From: Dyadobacter linearis
Lineage (GTDB): Bacteria > Bacteroidota > Bacteroidia > Cytophagales > Spirosomataceae
Direction: 5' to 3'
NCBI RefSeq assembly: GCF_907165045.1
Contig: NZ_CAJRAU010000001.1
Location: forward strand, 620,001-684,000
Length of the DNA stretch: 64,000 nt
Shown here: in pieces, positions 9,703-16,539 of the stretch
Position numbering within the stretch: the first letter of the stretch is position 1
How the letters are laid out: each line of letters begins with the position of its first letter
Made by a program: the position numbers and the translations under genes
The notes under the pieces: generated by a model
Database searches by the model: none
Seen by the model: only the letters and a program-made list of their open reading frames with translations
Told to the model about the DNA's origin: nothing

Positions 9703-10715
9703 TGCTATCCATGCCAAGCCCCGACAATCCGGTCCGAATAAGCATATTGGTAGCGGCGCGCAATGAAGAGCAGAATATTGAAAGATGCCTTCGTTCGCTC
9801 GACTTGCTTGATTTCCCCAAAGAACAGCTCGAAATCATCATTGGCGACGATGATTCGGAAGACAATACCGCTTGGATTACACAGCAATTCAGTGCTGGAA
9901 AACCAGAATTTAAATACGTAAAAATCACCAGTCGCATTTCAGGATTGAAGGGAAAGGCCAATGTACTCGCACAGCTTGCACACATAGCGCGGGGTGAATA
10001 TTTCTTTTACTGTGACGCGGATATAGAAGTGCAGCCAGGCTGGGCATCGCAAATGCTTTCGCATTTCAAGCAGAAAACCGGCGTGGTTGTGGGTGTGACG
10101 AGAATGAAGAAGAACAGACATTTACTGGCAGATATGCTTTCGATGGAATGGCTGTTCGCATTGACAGCAATGCGTTTTTTCTCGCATTTCAAGATCCCGA
10201 TCACGGGAATGGGGAATAATATGGCGGTGACGCGGGAAGCGTATTTCAAGATTGGCGGCTATGAAAAGATCGGATTTTCAATTGTTGAAGATTACGCCCT
10301 TTTTATGGGAATAGTGCGCGGCGGTTTTGATTTTGAAATGGCCTACAAAACAGAAGTGATCAGTATCTCGGAACCTGTAAATACATTTCCTGAGCTATTG
10401 AGGCAGCGGAAAAGATGGATGCACGGGGTGATGGAATCTTACTGGGTAACTCGGCTGAGCCTTTTCGTATCGTCGCTCATCGTGCCTATCTTGTTTCTGT
10501 TGTCGATCTGGTTCCCTATTAATCCCGTCAGCAGTATTGTTCAATATTATGTATTAGTAACTGCTATTTCCCTGACGGCCGTTGTATTATTAAAACAACC
10601 AGACCTCTGGAAAGCCGCCCTGCTTTTCTGGTTTTATATGGTCAGTATCGGTTTAATTATGCTGGTAAATTACTATTTGCCAAGCAGAACGGTCTGGAAA
10701 GGCAGGGAGTATTGA
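9702..10715 (+). CDS. Family 2 glycosyltransferase with C-terminal membrane helices
   Basis: A 337-residue processive-type GT-A glycosyltransferase. ISILVAARNEEQNIERCL opens the nucleotide-sugar fold, CDADIE (about residue 104) is the metal-binding DxD, VEDYALF supplies the catalytic acidic residue and QRKRWMHG is the Q-x-x-R-W motif typical of synthases that extrude polymers. Three hydrophobic helices occupy the last 90 residues. It is coupled to the deacetylase just upstream, an arrangement resembling poly-N-acetylglucosamine or chitooligosaccharide-type synthesis loci, but the sugar specificity cannot be read from sequence. The gene is followed by a repeat-rich gap. Confidence 0.92.
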   Translation: MLSMPSPDNPVRISILVAARNEEQNIERCLRSLDLLDFPKEQLEIIIGDDDSEDNTAWITQQFSAGKPEFKYVKITSRISGLKGKANVLAQLAHIARGEYFFYCDADIEVQPGWASQMLSHFKQKTGVVVGVTRMKKNRHLLADMLSMEWLFALTAMRFFSHFKIPITGMGNNMAVTREAYFKIGGYEKIGFSIVEDYALFMGIVRGGFDFEMAYKTEVISISEPVNTFPELLRQRKRWMHGVMESYWVTRLSLFVSSLIVPILFLLSIWFPINPVSSIVQYYVLVTAISLTAVVLLKQPDLWKAALLFWFYMVSIGLIMLVNYYLPSRTVWKGREY

Positions 10716-10745
10716 CCCAAAGTTATAGAAGGGCCTTTTTAATAC

Positions 10746-10845
10746 AACCCTAAATCCCTGAAGGGACTTTTTTGATTTAACCCTAAATCCCTGAAGGGAC
10801 TTTTTGATTTAAACCCTAAATCCCTAAAGGGACTTTCTAATTTAG
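10746..10845 (+). repeat. Three tandem ~33-bp repeats with a CCCTGAAGGG core
   Basis: Three head-to-tail copies begin near 10746, 10779 and 10811. Each reads approximately AACCCTAAATCCCTGAAGGG, then ACTTTTTTGATTT. The core TCCC-TGAA-GGGA is a small hairpin followed by a T run, so each copy looks like a miniature terminator; the third carries CTAAAG in place of CTGAAG. They lie between the glycosyltransferase stop and the CATT microsatellite. Repeats of this look are common in intergenic DNA of this phylum. Confidence 0.85.
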
Positions 10846-10846
10846 A

Positions 10847-10926
10847 CATTCAATCATTCAATCATTCATTCATTCATTCATTCATTCATTCATTCATTCA
10901 TTCAATCATTCAATCATTCAATCATT
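10847..10926 (+). repeat. CATT/CAAT tetranucleotide microsatellite
   Basis: Exactly 20 tetramers: two CATT-CAAT pairs (10847-10862), ten pure CATT units (10863-10902), then three CAAT-CATT pairs (10903-10926). The tract ends 7 bp before the ATG of tatD, so it occupies the place of the ribosome-binding region and 5' leader of that gene. Slippage here would change leader or promoter spacing in 4-bp steps. Confidence 0.95.
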
Positions 10927-10933
10927 CCCTCTC

Positions 10934-11695
10934 ATGATCGAAACGCACGCACATATATATAGCGACGATTACGCGGACGACCGCCAAGAAATGCTGACCC
11001 GCGCCTGGAATGCAGGTGTGGAGCAAATTTGGATGCCGAATTGCGATTCTGGAACGATTGCCGGGATGATGGAACTGGCGGCTGCTTATCCGGAAAAATG
11101 TCTGCCGATGATCGGCCTTCACCCTACTTATGTGAAAGAAGATTTTGAGAAAGAGCTGCAAATTATGGAAGAGTGGCTTGACAAATATCCTTTTATTGCG
11201 GTTGGAGAAATTGGCATGGACCTGTTTTGGGACGTTACCTATAAAGAGCAGCAGGCGGAGGCATTTTTGTATCAATGCAAACTGGCGCGCAAACACAATC
11301 TTTGGATTGATATTCACAGCCGGAATGCGTTTCAGGAAACCGTCGGTTTAATTGAGCAGTTTGCAGATCCTGGGCTGAAAGGTATCTTTCATTGCTTCAC
11401 AGGTACACTGGAAGAAGCGAATCGGGCGATCGAACTGGGTTTTAAACTGGGTATCGGGGGGGTCGCAACTTTCAAGAACGGCGGACTAGATAAGGTTATT
11501 CCTTATGTCGATCTGGAATATCTTGTATTGGAAACCGATGCACCTTACCTCGCACCAGTTCCCTATCGCGGCAAACGCAATGAAGTCTCTTATATTGAAA
11601 TCGTTGCACAGCGCGTGGCTGACTTAAAACAAATATCAAAACAGGAAGTGATCGACGTTACTACCGAGTCGGCGCGTAAGTTGCTACAAATCTAA
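10934..11695 (+). CDS. tatD: TatD-family metal-dependent hydrolase
   Basis: A 253-residue TIM-barrel amidohydrolase of the TatD DNase family (3'-5' exonuclease activity in characterised members). Metal-binding histidines are in METHAH style at residues 5 and 7 (MIETHAH); GLHPTYV, VGEIGMDLFWD (bridging Glu near residue 92), DIHSRNA, FHCFTG and LETDAPYLAPVPYRGKRNE (metal Asp) follow in family order. The length is typical. It lies 5 bp upstream of the asparaginase gene, probably one transcript. The ATG is immediately preceded by the CATT microsatellite, and no purine-rich ribosome site is visible. Confidence 0.94.
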   Translation: MIETHAHIYSDDYADDRQEMLTRAWNAGVEQIWMPNCDSGTIAGMMELAAAYPEKCLPMIGLHPTYVKEDFEKELQIMEEWLDKYPFIAVGEIGMDLFWDVTYKEQQAEAFLYQCKLARKHNLWIDIHSRNAFQETVGLIEQFADPGLKGIFHCFTGTLEEANRAIELGFKLGIGGVATFKNGGLDKVIPYVDLEYLVLETDAPYLAPVPYRGKRNEVSYIEIVAQRVADLKQISKQEVIDVTTESARKLLQI

Positions 11696-11700
11696 CAAGC

Positions 11701-12774
11701 ATGAATTATTCTAAAATCAACATCAATCCCATTTCGCCTGAACCGACTTCGGGTTCTGTGCTGGTGATCTATACCGGTGGAACTTTGGGAATGGTTTATG
11801 AGGCAAAAGGCAGGCAACTTGTTCCGTTTAATTTTGAGCAAATCATTGAAAGAGTGCCTGAAATCGGCCGGTTTGACTTTGCTATTACTTTCCTTTCACT
11901 CGCTGAGCCCATCGATTCGTCAAATATGAATCCTCAGATATGGCTTGAATTGGCGGAGATTATCGGTTCGCATTACGATCAGTTTGACAGTTTTGTGATC
12001 CTCCATGGGACTGACACGATGGCTTATACTGCCTCTGCATTAAGTTATTTGCTGGAAAACCTGAATAAACCCGTGATTCTCACCGGCGCGCAGTTGCCGA
12101 TTGGTGTGGCACGGTCGGATGCGAGGGAAAATGTGATCACGGCGCTGGAACTGGCGGCGGCCAAAAATGAGGAAGGTAACCCGATCATCAGCGAAGTATG
12201 CATTTACTTCAATTCCGTTTTACTTCGCGGAAACCGTTCCAAGAAGAAAGAAAGTTCGGATTTTAATGCATTTCACTCTGAAAATTACCCCGCGCTGGCC
12301 ACGGCCGGAGTTCGCATTGAATATAATTTGCCTTATATCAAAACCTTTGACCGGGACAGTCAACTGGTTGTACATAAGTCATTTAACACGCAAGTCGCAT
12401 TCTTGAAAATGTTTCCTGGCATTAGTGCGGAAGTAGTAAAGGCTGTGATGAATATCCCGAATCTGCGCGGCATCGTGCTGGAAACTTTCGGCGCCGGTAA
12501 TGCCACTACCGACACCTGGTTTTTGGATGCGATCAGCGATGCGATCCAGCGGGGAATCGTGATTTTTAACGTATCCCAATGCGACGGTGGCCGCGTGGCG
12601 CAGGGACATTACGAAACCAGCAGGTATATGCAGCAAGCCGGCGTAGTAAGCGGCTCGGACATCACGGCCGAAGCCGCGATAACAAAAATGATGTATGTTT
12701 TCGGCCAGGAAAGCGACCATCTCAAATGCACAAAAATGCTCGGGAAACCAATACGGGGAGAAATGAGCATTTGA
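11701..12774 (+). CDS. ansA: Type I L-asparaginase
   Basis: A 357-residue cytosolic asparaginase, which hydrolyses asparagine to aspartate and ammonia. The nucleophile motif is IYTGGTLGM (Thr28) and the second catalytic pair is in HGTDTMAYTA (Thr104-Asp105). There is no signal peptide, consistent with the type I (AnsA) group rather than the periplasmic type II. LTGAQLPIGVARSDARENVI supplies the catalytic lysine-region equivalents of the family. It is 5 bp downstream of tatD and followed by the tRNA-Ser promoter. A role in nitrogen recycling fits with gltBD nearby, but co-regulation is not shown. Confidence 0.95.
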   Translation: MNYSKININPISPEPTSGSVLVIYTGGTLGMVYEAKGRQLVPFNFEQIIERVPEIGRFDFAITFLSLAEPIDSSNMNPQIWLELAEIIGSHYDQFDSFVILHGTDTMAYTASALSYLLENLNKPVILTGAQLPIGVARSDARENVITALELAAAKNEEGNPIISEVCIYFNSVLLRGNRSKKKESSDFNAFHSENYPALATAGVRIEYNLPYIKTFDRDSQLVVHKSFNTQVAFLKMFPGISAEVVKAVMNIPNLRGIVLETFGAGNATTDTWFLDAISDAIQRGIVIFNVSQCDGGRVAQGHYETSRYMQQAGVVSGSDITAEAAITKMMYVFGQESDHLKCTKMLGKPIRGEMSI

Positions 12775-12786
12775 TTTGATGCCGGA

Positions 12787-12817
12787 TTTGCATTACAAAC
12801 CAGCTTTACTATCTTTG
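12787..12817 (+). promoter_or_regulatory. Bacteroidota-type promoter of the tRNA-Ser cluster
   Basis: TTTG at 12787-12790, a spacer of exactly 19 bp, and TATCTTTG at 12810-12817. This is a full match to the phylum consensus TTTG-N19-TAnnTTTG and starts transcription about 10 bp before the first tRNA-like sequence. Confidence 0.85.
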
Positions 12818-12835
12818 CACCCTCAATAACCACAC

Positions 12836-12936
12836 AGAGAGGTGTCCGAGTGGTTGAAGGAGCTACCCTGGAAAGGTAGTATGTGGGTAACTGCATCGAG
12901 AGCGGCCGCCGCGCGGTTCGAATCTCTTCCTCTCTG
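12836..12936 (+). tRNA. tRNA-Ser(GGA)-like gene with a 14-bp insertion in the T arm
   Basis: The 7-bp acceptor stem AGAGAGG/CCTCTCT, D arm, anticodon arm CTACC-CTGGAAA-GGTAG (anticodon GGA at 12870-12872), and long variable arm are all normal for tRNA-Ser. Between the 5' T stem GAGAG (12898-12902) and the T loop TTCGAAT (12917-12923) sits a 14-bp GC-only insert, CGGCCGCCGCGCGG (12903-12916). Removing it would restore a 5+7+5 T arm. The gene is 101 nt against 87 for the normal copy downstream. CCA is not encoded. Either the transcript is processed, or the gene is non-functional, or this is an unusual tRNA-like RNA. Confidence 0.6.
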
Positions 12937-12962
12937 CAATGTGTTGGGAATACGTTTAAAAT

Positions 12963-13049
12963 AGAGAGGTGCCCGAGCGGTTGAAGGGGCCACCCTGGAA
13001 AGGTGGTATGTGGGTAACTGCATCGTGAGTTCGAATCTCATCCTCTCTG
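12963..13049 (+). tRNA. tRNA-Ser(GGA)
   Basis: An 87-nt serine tRNA that folds normally: acceptor AGAGAGG/CCTCTCT, D stem CCC/GGG, anticodon arm CCACC-CTGGAAA-GGTGG with anticodon GGA at 12997-12999, variable arm, and T arm GTGAG-TTCGAAT-CTCAT. The discriminator base is G and CCA is not encoded. It is the only complete canonical member of this cluster, lies 26 bp after the inserted copy and probably shares its promoter. Confidence 0.95.
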
Positions 13050-13051
13050 CA

Positions 13052-13090
13052 AATCCTGTAAGTGATGAACTTACAGGATTTTACTTTTTA
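13052..13090 (+). terminator. Terminator after tRNA-Ser(GGA)
   Basis: A perfect 12-bp stem (AATCCTGTAAGT with ACTTACAGGATT), a 5-nt loop and a T-rich tail TTACTTTTT, starting 3 bp past the tRNA. Confidence 0.85.
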
Positions 13091-13162
13091 ACCCTGGAAA
13101 GGTAATATGTGGGTAACTGCATCGAGAGCGGCCGCCGCGCGGTTCGAATCTCTTCCTCTCTG
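13089..13162 (+). pseudogene. 5'-truncated tRNA-Ser copy with the same T-arm insertion
   Basis: The sequence enters the tRNA at the anticodon stem (ACC-CTGGAAA-GGT) directly after the preceding terminator's T run, then runs through the variable arm, GAGAG, the identical 14-bp GC insert, TTCGAATCTCTT and acceptor 3' strand CCTCTCT. The acceptor 5' strand and D arm are missing, so it cannot make a tRNA. It is followed by its own terminator. Confidence 0.8.
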
Positions 13163-13166
13163 CATC

Positions 13167-13202
13167 GCGCTGGTTTTCAGATGAAAATCGGCGCTTTTTT
13201 TG
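13167..13202 (+). terminator. Terminator after the truncated tRNA-Ser copy
   Basis: A 12-bp stem (GCGCTGGTTTTC with GAAAATCGGCGC, including two G-T pairs), AGAT loop and a run of eight Ts. Its sequence is unrelated to the other two terminators in the cluster. Confidence 0.8.
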
Positions 13203-13204
13203 TA

Positions 13205-13296
13205 CCCGAGCGGTTGAAGGAGCTACCCTGGAAAGGTAGTATGTGGGTAACTGCATCGAGAGCGGCCGCCGCGCGGTTCGAATCTCATTCTCTCTG
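13205..13296 (+). pseudogene. tRNA-Ser copy lacking the 5' acceptor strand, with the T-arm insertion
   Basis: Homology starts at the D stem (CCCGAGCGG) right after the previous terminator's T run, so the seven acceptor 5' bases are absent. The D stem is of the second-copy type, the anticodon and variable arms are of the first-copy type, then the same 14-bp insert follows and the end is CTCAT-TCTCTCT. The 5' T strand GAGAG against CTCAT leaves a mismatch, so the copy is a mosaic of the other two. Confidence 0.8.
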
Positions 13297-13322
13297 CAAG
13301 TCAGAATAACAAAAAGCATCAA

Positions 13323-13360
13323 AAGCCTGTAAATCAAACATTTACAGGCTTTTTTGTTTT
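13323..13360 (+). terminator. Terminator closing the tRNA-Ser cluster
   Basis: A perfect 12-bp stem (AAGCCTGTAAAT with ATTTACAGGCTT), CAAAC loop and TTTTTGTTTTT tail. Confidence 0.85.
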
Positions 13361-13776
13361 TCAGATTGAACCAAATTTTGCAAATATTCGCAATGTCTAG
13401 GTGAGCATCGGGTGAGCGTTTTCACATAACTGAAAATTTGCTCACCTAAATTGCTCTAACGATCTAAATAACAACCTGTTCATCAGCTAAACATCTTGAT
13501 TTTTTGGAAGCATCGGTAGAAGCCAGATTCTCTTGAAGAGCTAAGTGTTGATAAATTGATGCATAATCTCAATTGGATTGGCACGACGGTTCGGCATGAT
13601 AATATGGGGATGACCTACTAAGAACTTATCTGGGATCACTGAAACAATACTAATAGCCTTTATCATATACGGTTTTTATCGTTCATAGTAAGAAGCAGAA
13701 ACTTAAATAGTTGCTAGAATTAAGGCACAGAATTTTTAATTACTAATCGAATTCCTTTTACACATACAATAATATT
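13361..13776 (+). other. Gene-free spacer after the tRNA cluster
   Basis: No coding frame with a recognisable product. A pair of inverted AGGTGAGC/GCTCACCT words (13398-13405 and 13440-13447) flanks a second GGTGAGC, giving a small dyad of unknown meaning. The position next to tRNA-Ser genes would suit an old integration boundary, but no integrase remnant was recognised. Confidence 0.4.
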
Positions 13777-14202
13777 ATGTCCAGCGAAGAGCAAATTGAA
13801 GATCTGATCCGACAACAGGAAGCGGCAGTACAACGTAAAGATATTGATGGCGCAATGGTCAATTATGCGAATGATGTAGTTTCATTCGATGTGGTTGATA
13901 ATTTGCAAAAGGTTGGCGTAGCAGCATGCCGGCAACGTCTGGAAAATTGGCTTTCTCAATTCCCAGGTCCGTTTTCATACAACATAGAGCGACTTTCGAT
14001 CACTACTAATGAAGATCTTGGATTTTGTCATTCATTTAATCATGTAAAAGGATTGCTGGAAAACGGTGAAGAAATTGATATGCGCTGGCGTGCCACAATT
14101 TGCTTCGAGCGAAAAAATGATAAATGGTTTATTATCCACGAACATAGCTCGGTACCATTTGATCCGAAAACTGGCAAGGCATTAATAAAGTTAGACGAAT
14201 AA
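13777..14202 (+). CDS. SnoaL-like / DUF4440-type (NTF2-fold) protein
   Basis: A 141-residue protein with the alpha+beta cone-fold pattern: IEDLIRQQEAAVQRKDIDGAMVNYANDVVSFD at the N terminus, RWRATICFERKNDKWFIIHEHSSVPFD at the end. The final phrase is the typical strand-turn-strand with a conserved H-E-H-x-S in this group of small NTF2-like proteins. No catalytic residues can be named. Members act as cyclases, isomerases or ketosteroid-type binding proteins, often unknown. It stands alone with its own start ATG after a long spacer. Cytosolic, no signal peptide. Confidence 0.75.
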   Translation: MSSEEQIEDLIRQQEAAVQRKDIDGAMVNYANDVVSFDVVDNLQKVGVAACRQRLENWLSQFPGPFSYNIERLSITTNEDLGFCHSFNHVKGLLENGEEIDMRWRATICFERKNDKWFIIHEHSSVPFDPKTGKALIKLDE

Positions 14203-14298
14203 TTAGTTAATGTTTAGCTGTCTGTTGTCTCATACCACCGCAATTGTCAATGCCGCAATTGGCAGTTTTGTCAACCATCAATTAAACAAATTACTGAC

Positions 14299-14811
14299 AT
14301 GGAAGGCATCAAAGATATCACCTCAAAACTTGAACTCGCCCAGATTTGCTGGGTAGTTAAAGACATTCACGCGGCTACGGATTTCTTTTCTAAAAGCCTC
14401 GGTATCCCCGCGTTTCCTGCACCTGAGCTAGTTCGCGCGCAGGACCTGGGCATGACTTACCAGGGCGAGATAGTTGCCGCAGAATGGCTCACCACGCAGG
14501 CTTACAATGGTGTCACGTTCGTAGAACTCGTTCAGCCTTTATCAGGGCAAAGCATGTTTCATGATTATTTGGATCGATATCCAGGAGGTGGAGCGCAGCA
14601 TTTTGCATACAGGCTTTCGGTCAGCGATTTTGAAGAGGTCGTCGAGAAACTTCGTACAGAGGGATATTCAATCATAAGTGAAGTGGATCACCCGATCGCG
14701 CGAATGGTGTTTTTCGATACTTATGAAACCATTGGCGCAGTTACTGAAATCATGGGAATTACGCCGGAAGGATGGAATGCTGTTGAACAAATGAAAAAAG
14801 GAAATGGCTAG
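14299..14811 (+). CDS. VOC-family (glyoxalase/bleomycin-resistance fold) protein
   Basis: A 170-residue protein with two VOC modules: LAQICWVVKDIHAATDFFSKSLGIPAF (residues about 13-38) and GGAQHFAYRLSVSDFEEVVEKL (about 95-115), ending with MVFFDTYETIGAVTEIMG. His at the HFAY position and Glu in TEIMG are in the places used for metal binding by methylmalonyl-CoA epimerase-type members. The spacing matches the glyoxalase_4 group. Substrate unknown. Its stop overlaps the start of a decayed DNA repair gene by eight bases. Confidence 0.8.
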   Translation: MEGIKDITSKLELAQICWVVKDIHAATDFFSKSLGIPAFPAPELVRAQDLGMTYQGEIVAAEWLTTQAYNGVTFVELVQPLSGQSMFHDYLDRYPGGGAQHFAYRLSVSDFEEVVEKLRTEGYSIISEVDHPIARMVFFDTYETIGAVTEIMGITPEGWNAVEQMKKGNG

Positions 14812-15028
14812 AAAACTTTCGAGCCGACTTCAAGAGAAACTTTCTTCAAAAGCGGCCAACATCCTGTAACAGATTAATAGTAAAACCAAACTGGGAGACC
14901 TACGGAAAATTGCCAAGGATATTAAGAAAGATCATGAGCTAGCACTTGAACTATGGTCAACTGGTAGATTTTTGCCCAGACAACTTGCCATTTTAATAGT
15001 GATTGAAAGCAACAAAAGGAATTTATAG
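14804..15028 (+). pseudogene. DNA alkylation repair (AlkD-like) gene, truncated with an internal stop
   Basis: An ATG at 14804 opens a frame encoding MARKLSSRLQEKLSSKAAN and a stop TAA at 14867-14869, then the same frame continues KTKLGDLRKIAKDIKKDHEL and ALELWSTGRFLPRQLAIL before a stop at 15026-15028. The phrase KLGDLRKIAKxIKKDHELAxELW is characteristic of the N terminus of HEAT-repeat DNA alkylation repair proteins, which normally exceed 200 residues. Only about 70 codons remain, with one in-frame stop, so it is a relic. The family call rests on that phrase alone. Confidence 0.65.
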
Positions 15029-15084
15029 TTATTTTCCTCAAAAAGTTGCAATTCACAGCGCTAGCCGATCAAGTATTTGTTCTT

Positions 15085-15543
15085 ATGATTAAAAACATAT
15101 TCTCACCCGATGTTACCGCTGAGCTTATCGGCCGGATTGATACGCTGAATCAGAATTCCCAGCCTCTTTGGGGAAAGATGAATGTGGCCCAAATGCTGGC
15201 TCACTGCTGTGTCAGTTACGAACTTATCTATGAGATGGAAAAGTTTGAAAAGCCGGGCAAGTTTATGAAATTCATTATTAAGCTGCTTGCCAAGCCCCAG
15301 GTAGTTGGCGAAAAGCCTTATCCAAAAAATGGCAGGACAGCTCCTGTGTTTTTGATCACAGATGTCAGAGAATTTGAAATTGAAAAAGACAGGCTTATAG
15401 CATATCTGAATAAAACTCAGCAACTAGGCGAATCCTATTTCGATTGGCGGGAATCACTATCATTTGGGAAACTCAGTATTCAAGAATGGAATAACCTGTT
15501 CTACAAGCACCTGGATCATCATTTACGCCAATTCGGTGTTTGA
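15085..15543 (+). CDS. DUF1569 (DinB-like fold) protein
   Basis: A 152-residue protein starting at the ATG at 15085; a longer frame begins at TTG 15046 but adds 13 residues with no conservation pattern. WGKMNVAQMLAHCCVSYELI carries the helix histidine typical of DinB/YfiT-like metal-binding bundles, KPYPKNGRTAPVFLI and FGKLSIQEWNNLFYKHLDHHLRQFGV close it, with the conserved H-x-x-H-H-x-x-Q pattern. Function unknown; related folds bind metals or thiols. It lies between two degraded genes, in a region of turnover. Confidence 0.75.
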   Translation: MIKNIFSPDVTAELIGRIDTLNQNSQPLWGKMNVAQMLAHCCVSYELIYEMEKFEKPGKFMKFIIKLLAKPQVVGEKPYPKNGRTAPVFLITDVREFEIEKDRLIAYLNKTQQLGESYFDWRESLSFGKLSIQEWNNLFYKHLDHHLRQFGV

Positions 15544-15852
15544 AACCAGCAGAAGATCTGTTTGCTCGAACAGAAGGAAAAGATTGATTCGGATATTTTG
15601 GAGCAGGTTGCGGCGATTCTCAAAATACCGACGGAGGCGATTCGGAATTTTGATGAGGAACAGGCTATCAATGTAATCTGCAATACATTTCAGAATCAGG
15701 CATTTTTCGGAAATTCATTTGGCACATACCATAATAATCCGATTGATAAACTAATGCAACTTAATGAGGAGAAGATTGCTTTGTATGAGCGAATGTTGAG
15801 AGAGAAGGATGAGATGATGGGGCGGTTGGAGCGGTTGATTGGGGGGAGGTAA
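15544..15852 (+). pseudogene. XRE-family HTH regulator, C-terminal remnant
   Basis: The frame encodes LEQKEKIDSDILEQVAAIL, KIPTEAIRNFDEEQAINVI and ends NPIDKLMQLNEEKIALYERM with LREKDEMMGRLERLIGGR. This resembles the C-terminal half of Bacteroidota XRE regulators, where the end forms a coiled coil. The DNA-binding N terminus is absent: the frame starts directly after the stop of the DUF1569 gene and has no ATG before TTG 15562. The last ~26 codons are duplicated twice downstream within the tandem array. Confidence 0.6.
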
Positions 15853-16156
15853 ATAGGTAAACTGCAAAGCTCCAGAGGAGCTCCCTGTTTCTAGAAAAAT
15901 CAATGATAATAAATTTGTCAGGCCCCAGCGGGGCCTCCTGTGAATTCGCGATTAATTAGGAGGCCCCGCTGGGGCCTTTCATGTTTATTTGTTTTTACCT
16001 TTCTATAAACAGGGAGCCGCTCTGCGGCTAGACGGAATTCGAGAAGGTAAGGCGGTGAATTGTTTGAATCCTTTGCAATGAAATACAATTGGTAACTCTT
16101 TCACTTACGGTACAATTCACTTACATCCCTTAATTAGATTGTTCAACTTTATGCGA
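15773..16156 (+). repeat. Tandem unit 1 (~384 bp): regulator 3' end plus palindromic element
   Basis: The unit begins in the last codons of the XRE remnant (anchor TTG at 15781), crosses the stop at 15850-15852, and contains two nested inverted repeats. The main one has perfect 20-bp arms (15920-15939 and 15958-15977, core GGCCCCAGCGGGGCCTCC) around an 18-bp AT-rich spacer. An outer pair GCTCCCTGTTT/AAACAGGGAGC (near 15879 and 16007) and a small AGCCGCTCTGCGGCT hairpin follow. The corresponding anchors recur at +384 and +767 bp. Confidence 0.9.
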
Positions 16157-16539
16157 AGATTGATTTGTGTAAGCGGATGTTGAGGGAGAAGGATGAGATG
16201 ATGGGGCGGTTGGAGCGTTTGATTGGGGGGGGGTAAATAGGTAAACTGCAAAGCTCCTGAGGAGCAACCTGTTTCTAGAATCAATGATATTAATTTGTCA
16301 GGCCCCAGCGGGGCCTCCTGTGAATTCGTGATTAATTAGGAGGCCCCGCTGGGGCCTTTCATGTTTATTTGTTTTTACCTTTCTATTAACAGGGAGCCGC
16401 TCTGCGGCTAGATGGAATTCGAGAAGGTAAGGGGGTGAATTGTTTGAATCCTTTGCAATGAAATACAATTGGTAACTCTTTCACTTACGGTACAATTCAC
16501 TTACATCCCATAATAATATTGTTCAACTTTATGCGAAGA
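16157..16539 (+). repeat. Tandem unit 2 (~383 bp)
   Basis: Nearly identical to unit 1. The coding tail here reads IVQLYAKIDLCKRMLREKDE and so on, ending in nine consecutive Gs before TAA at 16234. The palindrome arms, outer inverted repeat and AGCCGC hairpin are all kept. The sequence upstream of the tail (ATTGTTCAACTTTATGCGAAG) is shared with unit 3 but not with unit 1. Confidence 0.9.

Noticed and set aside
10847..10926. Possible CRISPR or phage-attachment repeat
   Set aside because: The repeat is a plain tetranucleotide microsatellite without spacers, and no cas or integrase genes are near.
12903..12916. NotI-containing insert as vector or adaptor contamination
   Set aside because: It occurs in three tRNA copies with different flanks and always at the same place in the T arm, with no further vector sequence. 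Contamination is unlikely, though long reads should confirm.
12836..12936. A group I or protein-spliced tRNA intron
   Set aside because: The insert is 14 nt, too short for a self-splicing intron, and lies in the T arm and not next to the anticodon as bulge-helix-bulge introns usually do.
13361..13776. Integrase or attachment-site remnant next to the tRNA-Ser cluster
   Set aside because: The GGTGAGC dyad is suggestive but no recombinase fragment or direct repeat of the tRNA 3' end was found at the other side of the region.
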